Assembly (NCBI RefSeq): GCF_026262505.1
Contig: NC_067203.1
Coordinates: 1,240,001 to 1,304,000 of the forward strand
Source of the DNA: Trichomonas vaginalis G3
Lineage: Eukaryota; Parabasalia; Trichomonadida; Trichomonadidae
Reading direction: 5' to 3'
Length of the DNA stretch: 64,000 nt
Positions within the stretch are counted from its first letter, which is position 1. Every line of letters starts with the position of its first letter. The position numbers were made by a program, and so were the translations under genes. The notes under the pieces were generated by a model. It was given only the letters and a program-made list of their open reading frames with translations, was not told the origin of the DNA and searched no databases. Of this stretch, positions 44,856 through 54,392 are shown piece by piece.

Positions 44856-45770
44856 ATGTTAGCAACAACAGCACCAAACTCGTTAGTCATGAACCCAACT
44901 TCAATGTTAGTAGAGATGAAAAGCTTCATTCCTTCTTCATATACTTTCGAAACAGAAATCCAGAAGATAAAGCAAGAACTTCTCCAAGGAGTTTTAGACT
45001 GTAGTGCAAAAGATGAAACAAATGAAGAATATCTTTATGAAATGCAGGATATTATTGACCATCTACCTAAACTTCCTGAAATACAACAACAAAAGCTTAC
45101 TATTCCAGAATTCGATGAAATAGAAGTCAAAGCAACTGACTCAGTAGAAACCAAGAAGTTCATACGTAAGGTAAACTATGAGTTTCTTGGATTTCATTGC
45201 AACCACAAAGTCATGGACAAAGACTGCGATATGGTATATAAGAACATCTCTGACATATACAAATCTGAAGAATTTAAGACCTACGACAACTTTGTTTCGT
45301 TAGTTGCAAAATGTGTATGGCAGATAAGAGATAAAGATAAAAGAGGTAAGGTATGGAACGAACAGATAAAACCAGCAACTTTTGAGTTAAAGAAAACCAT
45401 TGACGCCTTAGTCATACTTGCAGGTTTTATTTCAATGTACAATGCAAAAATGAACCCACAATGTTCAAAATGTAAATCAGCAATGAGGAAATATAACTAC
45501 TCCGTCAAAGAGATAGAAAGAATGCGAAACGACTATGCAGATTTAAAGAAAGAAGTAGAGAAACCAGCAGAAGATAAAATGGACATGTTGACATTTCTAA
45601 ACAAAAACTATCCAACAGCTGACGATTTCCTTCTATCTGATGTCAAGAAGAAATATAAAGAAACCTTCGGCATTGTTAAAACTTTTGACATACTGACAGA
45701 AGAAATAGAAGCTACAAAACTGTTTAGAATTTCAAATATACATCGTACAATTCATGTAAAACGCTTGTGA
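44856..45770 (+). CDS. Cassette gene, 304-aa protein of unknown function
   Basis: Close relative of the 321-aa protein at 16402 in element B (about 90% identical by eye), lacking its first 17-20 residues, so the B protein has a different start. Same features: ESFIPSSYTFETEI-type start, FHCNHKVMDKDCDM, PQCSKCKSAM and a HRTIHVKRL end. Stop codon inside a GGTGA repeat exactly as in B. Looks whole. Family not recognised. High similarity between otherwise different elements shows recent exchange. Confidence 0.7.
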   Translation: MLATTAPNSLVMNPTSMLVEMKSFIPSSYTFETEIQKIKQELLQGVLDCSAKDETNEEYLYEMQDIIDHLPKLPEIQQQKLTIPEFDEIEVKATDSVETKKFIRKVNYEFLGFHCNHKVMDKDCDMVYKNISDIYKSEEFKTYDNFVSLVAKCVWQIRDKDKRGKVWNEQIKPATFELKKTIDALVILAGFISMYNAKMNPQCSKCKSAMRKYNYSVKEIERMRNDYADLKKEVEKPAEDKMDMLTFLNKNYPTADDFLLSDVKKKYKETFGIVKTFDILTEEIEATKLFRISNIHRTIHVKRL

Positions 45771-45823
45771 AAAAGAGGTGAGAAAACAGGTGAGAAAACA
45801 GGTGAGATCTCACCTCTTCACCT
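45769..45823. repeat. GGTGA/TCACC palindromic repeat (R8)
   Basis: GTGAAAAAGAGGTGAGAAAA, two CAGGTGAGAAAA-type units, then GATCTCACCTCTTCACCTAA. Provides the stop codon of the cassette gene. Confidence 0.8.
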
Positions 45824-45837
45824 AAAATATATTTTTG

Positions 45838-46290
45838 CTGAGTAAATGACCAAATTTCATGAATTTCCTCATATGTTTGCTACCCCGACTTTTTTCGGCC
45901 TTGCATAAAACTCTATGAAATCATGAAAAAATGACCAAATTTCATGATATAACTGTATTTTTTTGACGAAGTGAACTTTTACTCTTCGTAAAAAAAATCC
46001 CTGAAATCATGAAAAAATGACCAAATTTCATGAATTTCCTCATATGTTTGCGACCCGCGGAAAACCGCGGGACGAGATTCCGTACGAAAATCGTAAAAAA
46101 AACACATGAAAATCGTGAAAAAATGCTACCCTCGAAAAACCGAGGATAGAGATTCCGTACGAAAATCGTGAAAAAATGCGACCCCGGTTTTTTTCGGGGT
46201 CGCCTAAAACTCATGAAAATCGTGAAAAAATGCGAGTACGTTAAAAACCGTAGTCGCCTAAAACTCATGAAAATCGTGAAAAAAATCCCT
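45838..46290. repeat. Array 2: hairpin repeats with ATGAAAATCGTGAAAAAATG spacers
   Basis: Hairpins with different stems share one spacer. Stems include CCGA/TCGG (45885-45898), CCCGCGG/CCGCGGG (46054-46071), CTACCCTCG/CGAGGATAG (46126-46149), GCGACCCCGG/TCGGGGTCGC (46178-46203) and GCGAGTACG/CGTAGTCGC (46232-46257). The flanks CCTTGCATAAAAC and CTAAAACTCATGAAAATCGT match the KilA-N genes at 777 and 18363 beside their variable sites. Confidence 0.85.
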
Positions 46291-46350
46291 GAAATCATAT
46301 CTTTTATACAAGATAGAAAAAATAAAATTAACGCTAGTTTTTTTAAAATA

Positions 46351-46381
46351 TTTTTTTTTATTTTGTATGTAAGAACAGGAA
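46351..46381 (+). promoter_or_regulatory. Cassette leader (GTATGTAAGAACAGG)
   Basis: TTTTTTTTATTTTGTATGTA followed by AGAACAGGA; same as the leader of the gene at 35. Confidence 0.5.
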
Positions 46382-46997
46382 ATGACAAGCACTGAGTTTG
46401 AAACAGTTAAAAAGATAGACAATGAGACCAAGGTGGTTAGAATAGGTGATTTAAACGTAAGATACTCAAAGAAATACAAAAAATATTCTTTGTCAGACAT
46501 TTAACACCATCTGGAAAGAGAGCAAAGGACTGGGTTAAAAAATGCTTCATCTCAGAAAATTTTGACAAGAAATCCTGAGCTTTTTGATATCGGTAAGATT
46601 TCATGGAACTACAGCATATCTCATCGACAAAAGTCTTATACACACTAGTTTTGTTATGGATTGACCCAGTTGTTGGATATAATTTCATAACATATGGTTC
46701 ATTCGATACGGAACGTTGCTGTGAAGGCTTACTTTACATCGTTCAGAAAACCGAAGGACTTCAATACAAAGAGATTATAAGATAGGAAGAACATTTAATA
46801 TAACTAAAAGATATGACTCTACAGTCAATAGAGTTAAGGTTGTGTTTGTGAATGATATGAGAGCTGCTGAAACAGAACTGCTTGAAGTTTTTGAGAAAAG
46901 GTATGGTGCTCCCACGAAAGGTAAAGAAACGTTTGAAGTAGATGAGATAGATAGTGCTATAAAATTATTTGACGAAGTTGCTGAAAAATACATGTAA
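46382..46997 (+). pseudogene. KilA-N / T5orf172 protein (broken copy)
   Basis: Element C counterpart of the gene at 35-646, about 95% identical in DNA, with several breaks. Begins MTSTEFETVKKIDNETK and ends FDEVAEKYM. Confidence 0.85.
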
Positions 46998-47079
46998 AGC
47001 GTTTATTTTTCAAGCTTGACACCAAAGATGGCTCAGGTAGCTCTAGATGGTAAATTGTCTTGTCCGAGTCCTTCTGGCA

Positions 47080-47545
47080 TTCGAGTCCTTCTGGCATTCC
47101 GAGTCCTTCCTTCCGACAGGAAAAGTCCTTCCTTCCGACAGGAAAAGTTTTTCTTTCCGACAGGAAAGGTCCTTCCTTCCGACAGGAAAGGTCCTTCCTT
47201 CCGACAGGAAAGGTCCTTCCTTCCGACAGGAAAAGTTTTTTCTTTCCTTCAGGAAAAATTTTTCTTTCCTTCAGGAAAAATTTTTTTCCTTCAGGAAAAA
47301 TTTTTCTTGTTGTCCGTCCGTAAACCATTCAAAATTTTCGAAAATTGAGAACTTTTTGGCCGACCTTCAGGAAAAATTTTTCTTTCCTTCAGGAAAAATT
47401 TTTCTTTCCTTCAGGAAAAGTTTTTTCTTTCCGGACAGGAAAGTTTTCTTTCCGACAGGAAAAGTCCTTCCTTCCGACAGGAAAAGTTTTTCTTTCCGAC
47501 AGGAAAAGTCCTTCTGCTTCCGACAGGAAAGTCCTTCCATCCGAC
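47080..47545. repeat. Array 3: CTTTCC-GACA-GGAAAG hairpin repeats
   Basis: About twenty units of 20-23 bp in two variants: CCTTCCTTCCGACAGGAAAG, and TTTTTCTTTCCTTCAGGAAA followed by AA. Each is a small hairpin (TTTCC-GACA/TTCA-GGAAA). A 60-bp unique stretch (about 47303-47365) interrupts the array. Open frames across it on both strands are by-products. Confidence 0.85.
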
Positions 47546-47652
47546 AGGGACACCAAACGAATGTCGACGTACCACCAACCGAGTCCATTCCAAAGCCAGA
47601 AGAACCGACAGCCCCAGCACCACAACAGACTAAGACTCAAACACTTACATTT

Positions 47653-48520
47653 TTACGCTTGACTTTTACAATTGAACTTTGTTTGCGTAGATATGATTCT
47701 GAAAGAAGTATGAGGGTCTTGTATGACTTTGTACTTCTCCCATAGTTCATGTCTGTCAAACTTACCTGCCATGGACTCTTTCATAAGTTCCATGAAATCG
47801 TCTTCGGACAATCCGGGGAAAAGTATGATATCAGTAAGTATTCTCTTTACATCTTACTTAAACTCTTGCTGTCTGTACACAAATGACAACTGAAATGTTA
47901 AAGTGTCTGAGCTTCTTAAGAATTCGACACATGTCTTGTTCTCTGTTCTTTAACAAAGGATGAGAAGCAAAGTCATCTAAGATAAGAAGACATCTGTGAG
48001 GGTAAGTCTTCCAATCGTAAGATTGCAATTTCTTCGAAAGGTACTCAATCTCTTTCTGTTTTTTCGAAGTGTTTCTTCTCTAATATTCTCTGCATTCCTC
48101 ATTTGGGTCTTTAAACTTCGAGTTTATATACTCATTTATAGCATTGTACTTCAAAACTCTTCTTTGGTACTTCTTTATCCAATCTAACAACTCAGAGTCT
48201 TTTATACATACTAACTTAGACTTTTTTATAATATCTTGAACGAATTGACGGTTTGGTCAAATTGACCCGAAGTACTACAAATGACTACTAACTCATAGAA
48301 TGGGTTCTTCTCATCTAGTTCTTGTTGTTGTGCAGCCATTTTAAGATAAGTGAAAGTCTTTACCCGACCCAGGTGGTGCAATTAGACCTGTTATACCATT
48401 CTGAGCAAATAGGAACTTGTCATGTATGGGTTTTATCTGAGCATTTTCCAACTTCCTCTTGTTCTTATTTAAAACATTCTCAAATTTTTTGTCAATGTCA
48501 GCAAACTTTTTTTCTAACAT
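47653..48520 (-). pseudogene. Genome-packaging ATPase (broken copy)
   Basis: Counterpart of 1636-2442 with the same Walker A and B regions. About half a dozen breaks. Confidence 0.85.
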
Positions 48521-48555
48521 ATTTTAGAAAAATTAAAATTTTTATCTTTTAGGAA

Positions 48556-49010
48556 ATGTCTAGCGATTTCGCTATCTATATTCGAGACAAGCTTTTCGAC
48601 AGCAAAACATCTGTCGACCATAAATCTTACATAGTGTAAAACAAGAAAGGTGAATTTGTTCTAAGTTCTGTTTCTGGGAATATGACAAGAACCATAAAAC
48701 TTAAGCAGAGAAGTCTTAAAATTTGTCAATGACAGACTTGTTGACAGAGATGACGCCTCTTGGAGAGATGAAGTCCAACAAAACTTCTTAGAATGCAAAG
48801 AAGACACATGCGCTGTTTTGAAAATGAAATAGAAAAACAGAATAGAAGAGCTATTAAAGGACAAAGAACTTTTACAAAAATATGGGTTCTGAGAAGTTTG
48901 ACATAAACTTCCACCAAGAAAAGAAGAAGAGAGAAAAGAAAGAAAAGAAAGTAGAAGAAGAGAAGAAAGAACCTGAACCAGTTCCAGAGAAAAAGAAATT
49001 TGACATGTAA
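48556..49010 (+). pseudogene. Copy of the 2547 gene (broken)
   Basis: Counterpart of 2547-2999, ending in the same KKEPEPVPEKKKFDM tail. Several breaks. Confidence 0.8.
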
Positions 49011-49026
49011 AAATAAAATTTTATTT

Positions 49027-49446
49027 TTAGAACATTTCTGGGTCAATGTCAATGTTCTCTTCCTCTTTAGGAGCAAACACTGGCTTAGACTCTAAAATCT
49101 TTTTACCCAATTTACCTTGAACTTCAACTATCTTAGACTCATAATATTCATAGTCGTCTGCTTTCTTTGGTTCATAAGGTATAACAAGTTTGTATGCTTT
49201 GCCTTCTTTAAGGTTTGAAAACCTTCTGTCAAAACTTTCTTTGACTGTTAACAAACCTTCTATGTCTAAGTCTTCAAATTTCGCACCATTTTTAGTCACA
49301 ATAGCAAACTTAACTGGTTCGATGTTCCAAACTTTGTCAAATGAAGACTTTTCAAAATGGTAGAAGTAAACATTCAAATATGTGAATGGGTCTATTTCTT
49401 CTTTAAGTCCTGACATGTACTTGTTGACTGAGATGAATTTTGTCAT
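49027..49446 (-). CDS. Conserved Maverick protein, acidic C-terminus (C copy)
   Basis: 139 aa, identical to the protein at 3016-3435 in element A except for two substitutions (E to I and T to S near residues 17 and 35). It is one of the few genes in C's right half that looks whole. See 3016 for features: beta-rich, acidic tail EENIDIDPEMF, next to the SF3 helicase. Function unknown. Confidence 0.65.
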   Translation of the reverse strand: MTKFISVNKYMSGLKEEIDPFTYLNVYFYHFEKSSFDKVWNIEPVKFAIVTKNGAKFEDLDIEGLLTVKESFDRRFSNLKEGKAYKLVIPYEPKKADDYEYYESKIVEVQGKLGKKILESKPVFAPKEEENIDIDPEMF

Positions 49447-49484
49447 CTTTTCTATCGGATAAAAAAAATATTTTTTTTAAAAAT

Positions 49485-50721
49485 TTACTCAGAAAAATTT
49501 TTCTTTGTATATACACCATTCTGTACGTCTAAAAGATTTTTGACATTTGCCAAGAATGTTCGTTTAGACGCTGTCATATAACCATACTCTTGACAATACT
49601 GTTTATACGAATCGTACAATGACCTTTCATCTAAACACTCAAAGTTAGTCTCATCTATAAACAGTTCATATACACTCTTGTTTGCTTCTAACAATGTTTG
49701 TCTCTCTTCGGTATGTGGAATTTGTCTTGGATTGAACTTAGAAATATCTAATGTCATGAAATATGAGAACAAGTGGTTGTAAAAGTTAGGTGTCAAAGTT
49801 TCTGCTAAGTCGTCAAAATATTCTGTATCTTGCATATGAGCTTCTGACGTTCTGACAACTACATATCTTCTGTCAGAACTTTCTAACTTCATCGGAACGG
49901 CGTTGTTTGAAACCATGATGAAATTTGCAACATTTTCACAAACTCTTTGGTCTTTATACTTTCTTTCAACAACTCCAACTTTGTCTGTTATAAGACTCTT
50001 CAAAGCATCCGAGTTCAAAACTTTTGTTGTATCTATACTTTGAAGTTCGTTACATACTATAAGTTTCATATTCTCTATTGAAGAGTTAAACTTACCGCAG
50101 ATGTTTTCTAAGTTTGTCATATTAGGGTTCGAATAGCCCTCTAACAGTTTGCACAAAATATCTGTAAAGAAAGTGTTCTTACCTGTTCCTTGTTTTCCAA
50201 TTATGATGAGAGCAGTTTCATTTTTAGCACTTGGATGTTGTAAGATGTTTGCAAACCAACATAAGATATACTCATAGACTCTTTCGTTTCCATTGCATAT
50301 AATTTCTTTGACATGGTCTAACCAAGCTTCTATAACATTTTCCTTTCCATTCTACTTGTTCATATTTATATCCAGTGAAGATAGAATAGAAGTTTGGAGA
50401 TGGTGTATAGAACTTTATACCACGAACTGAAAAATCTTCAAGTTTTGACAATAAGATATCCCAAGCATCTAACATCTTCATGCCAACTTGTACGACTTTT
50501 ATTTTCTTAAGTTTCTGTTTACATTCTTGTTCTGAAACTATTGTTGCTCTTGGTTTGTTAAAGACTACATCCCATTCTTTCATAACATAACATTCTGGGG
50601 CAGAGTCGACATAAATGACTAAACGTTTCAAATTCTCGACTGCTTTGTTATAGTCTCTAAATGGACACATATTTCTGAAGGCTTGGAAGTCATAAAAATC
50701 TGAAACGTCTATTCTGTACAT
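49485..50721 (-). pseudogene. Superfamily 3 helicase (broken about once)
   Basis: Counterpart of 3473-4708, with all SF3 motif regions present in the locus. Confidence 0.85.
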
Positions 50722-50754
50722 TTTTTTATATAAAAATAAAAAAAAATATTTTTT

Positions 50755-51582
50755 TTATTCTTGAGCTATTTGTTGTTCTTGACTTTGTTGTTGCATTTGT
50801 TCCATTTGTTGCATTTGTTGTTCTTGAGCTATTTGTTGTTGAAGTTGTTCTTGTAATACAATACTTTCACCAGTTGCATCTTCCAATTCGAAACTTTCTG
50901 CCGTCATTGACAAATACATAGGACATAAAAGTTTTACAGGAACAAAGTTTGCGTCAACTAAGGTTAAGTTTATGTTTGCTAAAGTGTTTGAGTTTACTAA
51001 AGCTGAAAACTCTGCATTCGAATGAACAATAGGCAAACCAGCAGAGAATGTGTTGTTTATACGCATGAGTATCTTTTGGTCATAGTAGTTTCTGTCGACA
51101 TTCGAATAGCACTTTGAACCTAAGTTTGAAAACAATATATAAAATAGGTGTACTTAAAGTCAATGGAACAGACAAACCTTGTATGACACCTTTTCCTGTT
51201 ATAGGAAACTGTTGGTAGTAAAAACCAGATATAAGTTTTGTATTATAGCTCATATCGTTTATAGTAAACTCAGTCGGACATCCAAACATAATGAAACCTG
51301 CTCTAGTTGCAGCACATGTTACATCCGTCCTTAAAGTATTAAATAAGTCAACAAAACCTGTTGGTGGTATATCTGAGTAAGTATCTTCAAAGAAGTATTT
51401 TTTTACCATTCACAACAACAAAGTCTTCTGGTGTCAAAAGAGCAAAACAGGCTTTAGTCGTCATCGTGTTTAAGGTCAGTTTACAATATCGTCCTTGAGG
51501 ACTTTGTAAGTTTGTTGTTATAGAATTATATGACTCAGGGTTTTTAGTCGTAATAGTAATAAACCACTATGTCTTCTGCCAT
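50755..51582 (-). pseudogene. Penton-like / minor capsid candidate (broken copy)
   Basis: Counterpart of 4740-5546 with a longer glutamine-rich C-terminal repeat. Two or three breaks. Confidence 0.75.
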
Positions 51583-51822
51583 TTACATATATTTAAAAGT
51601 TTCTGAAAGTGGAGAAGAACTTCATCTAAACTTTCACATGGCGTTTCTTGAAGTTCTCTGTCTAAGAAGTTCAAATATTTTGTAAAGACATAGAACTTCC
51701 TTTGTCTACACGAACAAACAAAACAGGGTCTTTCATATCGTTCAAAAGTGTGTAAAGTCCTTTACATGAAATAAAGTCTATATTGTTTTTTTCTTCAAAC
51801 ATCTTTCAAGAAGTTTTGACAT
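51583..51822 (-). pseudogene. Extra small gene of element C (broken)
   Basis: A segment of about 245 bp absent from the same place in A. Minus-strand coding signal (MFEEKNNIDFISCKGLYTLL, DPVLFVRVDKGSS) with one or two breaks. Unrecognised. Shows that A and C differ by gene gain or loss between the penton-like and CCG-motif genes. Confidence 0.4.
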
Positions 51823-51828
51823 TTTTAC

Positions 51829-52410
51829 TTAGCAAACAAACTTTAAATGAAATGTTGTGTCGTCAAATATTTTTATGACGTCTGGGAAACTATATTTTAA
51901 GTTCAACGTTTCACCTCCTTTCATAACGTATATTTGTCAATGACATTATATGAAACACCACAGCAAGCAATGTCAGTTCTATTTCTTTGATGTTTATATC
52001 GTCTGCCTCTATCAAAAGTTTCAATAGTTCTTTTCAAAAACTTCATGAGGTGCAATGACATATGAGTTCACTTTTACGGGGTTGTGTTCGACCAAGTTTA
52101 ACATTATACCCAAAGCTTGACAAATCTTCTCCTGAGTTTTAAGTTTGTCTTTAAGTTGTTGGTAGTCATTTCGAATATCTGCAACAGAACTTAAGTCTCT
52201 GCTAACTTCAGGGTATGTTGGTTGTTCTTTTACAGGAACTATTGTTATACCATCTTCGTCTTCGTATGGTTTCCCCACTTCAACATCTCTGTCTTTGACA
52301 TTGACAACAACACTTTGACTGTTTGTTTGAGTTGGTGAATTTAACTTCACATCTGCCATCGCCATTAAACCTTTTGAAACACTTACGCTTCTATTTTTCG
52401 GAAATGACAT
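51829..52410 (-). pseudogene. CCG-motif protein (broken copy)
   Basis: Counterpart of 5551-6132 with a few breaks. The N-terminal part MSFPKNRSVSVSKGLMAMAD is unchanged. Confidence 0.75.
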
Positions 52411-52429
52411 TTTACTTAGAATAAAAAAG

Positions 52430-52850
52430 ATGGACGTATTTGAGTATCTCTTCGAATTGAAGCAAAACAAAGTTTACACACACAAACAATACAAGTTCAT
52501 TGATAGAATAGTTCTTTATACAAACAATGGAAAATGTTATAGAATAGCAGTCTTTGCTGAACCAAAATATTTTCATAAAGCAAAGAAAGTTGGTATAACC
52601 GAGATGGTGAAAAGTTCTTTGAAGCAGACAAAAATATAACAACAAAACTGACCGATATTTCTAAAGGAAAGGTTTTTAATACAATATTATATCAAAACTG
52701 GCGTACTGTCAAATTTGACGGAGAGAAGTCAGTTCAAGAACAACTTACTGACCTGCTGCCAAAATCTGCTCGATGGAAGCTGTCGTTATACCAATCTGAG
52801 GAGCCCAGCAGGTTTCATCGAACGAATCTTCAAAAGAGCATCTTCTGTGA
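52430..52850 (+). pseudogene. Copy of the 6151 gene (broken)
   Basis: Counterpart of 6151-6570, overlapping the 3' end of the capsid gene in the same way. Two or three breaks. Confidence 0.75.
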
Positions 52851-54392
52851 AAAGTGCTATTGGTTTTGTAAACTTCTTTGCTTTCAATTCATCTGGACCG
52901 TCTCTGTCACCAGTATATTGTATTTGAACTGTACCAACAGTTGAAATACCACCCATAAAGTCTTCTGAGTCAGCAAATGGAATGCCAAGCCAAAAGTTTG
53001 AACGGTCTCCATTTGTATATTGAGTTTTTTGACCTCCTGCATGAGTCCATACTTTCACATATGGCATAATAGAACTTTGCATTTCAGGGTTAATGGTTGT
53101 TGTGAAGTTGTTGTTAAAGTTCATAGCATCTAATGTCAAGTTGTATGACCTCATATCCTCAACTGTAGAATATTCTTCTCTTGGATAGTATTTGCCATCT
53201 ATGTTTATATGATATTTAATACCAGGGTTGTAGAAGCAAGAATAGTCATTTATAGTTCGTCTGAACAGTACAAACATAGTATCTGCATGTTTCATTGCAG
53301 TTGTTAAGGCAATATCTGTTCTTGCACCTGGGTCAGCACTTTGGTTTCCAACTTCACCTGCAAAGTCTTTGACAGATATTTGGTGTATAGGGAACATAAG
53401 TGGAACTGCAATATATTTGGCAGCTAAAGCATTTGAAATATCTGGGTCCAACATATAGACTGCAAGTCTGCTTTCTATTCTCTTGCATTCAAACTTTTCG
53501 CATGTGAACTTAACTGGTCCCAAGCAGTTCCAGCAGCATTGAAGTAGTAGTTTACTTCAGTGTTGAGGTTTGAGAAACCAAAGTCTAAGTCAACTTTGTC
53601 TTTGCAAAATTCGGCGAATGACGTTTGATTTGCTCCCTTTACGTCTGTAAGAGTGAATGGGTCTTGTGTTGGTGCAATGACTAAGTTATTTTTGCTTGGA
53701 GTAAGTTCGATAGAAATTTTTCCTGCCCAGTTTGGCAAGTATCTTAAAAACCTGAAGATGAGGAAAGATGACAAAGGAACTCTAAGTTTCAATTTTACTT
53801 TGGTTACTGCTGCTGCAGTTTGTCCAGAAAGGTCAACATAAACTCCTGGAACGTTAGGGTCAAGTCTTCTTATTTTCTCAATAGTTGCATACTGGTCTGT
53901 TTGTTCTCTAGCTTGTGGTTGTACTGAGTTTCTCAAAGCGAACCATTCATAGTTTGCCCATGTTACTGTTTGAACTAAGTCAGAGTTAAATATATCTTAT
54001 ATCCCATGAAAACTTCTGGAGCATATTGGTATCGACATAGAAAATTCCATTGCAACCTTTCTTGTCAGACAACTTGGCAGAAGGTTTTATTTCAATGTCT
54101 TGTTCCACGTATAAGAATGAGTTGTCAATAGAAATTATATGAAACCTGTCGCAAGCAATATCTACTGTTGTTGAAGAACCTTCTCCAAACTCACCTACGT
54201 TTTCCATAAGAAACAGCAGTTGTATATTCGTAAGTTCCAGGAACTATTTCTGACCTTCTAATGGCATTGTCGCATTCGTTATACCATTCGGAAACATTTC
54301 CATTCATGGCATCCAAAACTGTTGGCGTTATATTCTGAGCGGCGTACATTTCATATGAGTAAAAATATAGAATAGTTGGATTTATATGTCAT
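52745..54392 (-). pseudogene. Major capsid protein of element C (broken)
   Basis: Double jelly-roll-type capsid locus, about four breaks, without the element B insertion seen in A. It shows the empty target site of B. Near 53610 its sequence diverges from A (TSFAEFCKDKVD against GAKFCDFCKDKVD), suggesting local exchange. Confidence 0.85.

Noticed and set aside
46168-46500. Open frames across array 2 and the start of the KilA-N locus
   Set aside because: Hairpin repeat sequence and antisense of the KilA-N/T5orf172 locus.
47016-47745. Frames with repeated SFRQEKSFLPTGKV or FLSERKTFPVGRKD text, which look like a repeat protein
   Set aside because: Both strands and several frames give similar text because the DNA is a 20-23-bp hairpin array. 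The longest frame also runs into the ATPase 3' region.
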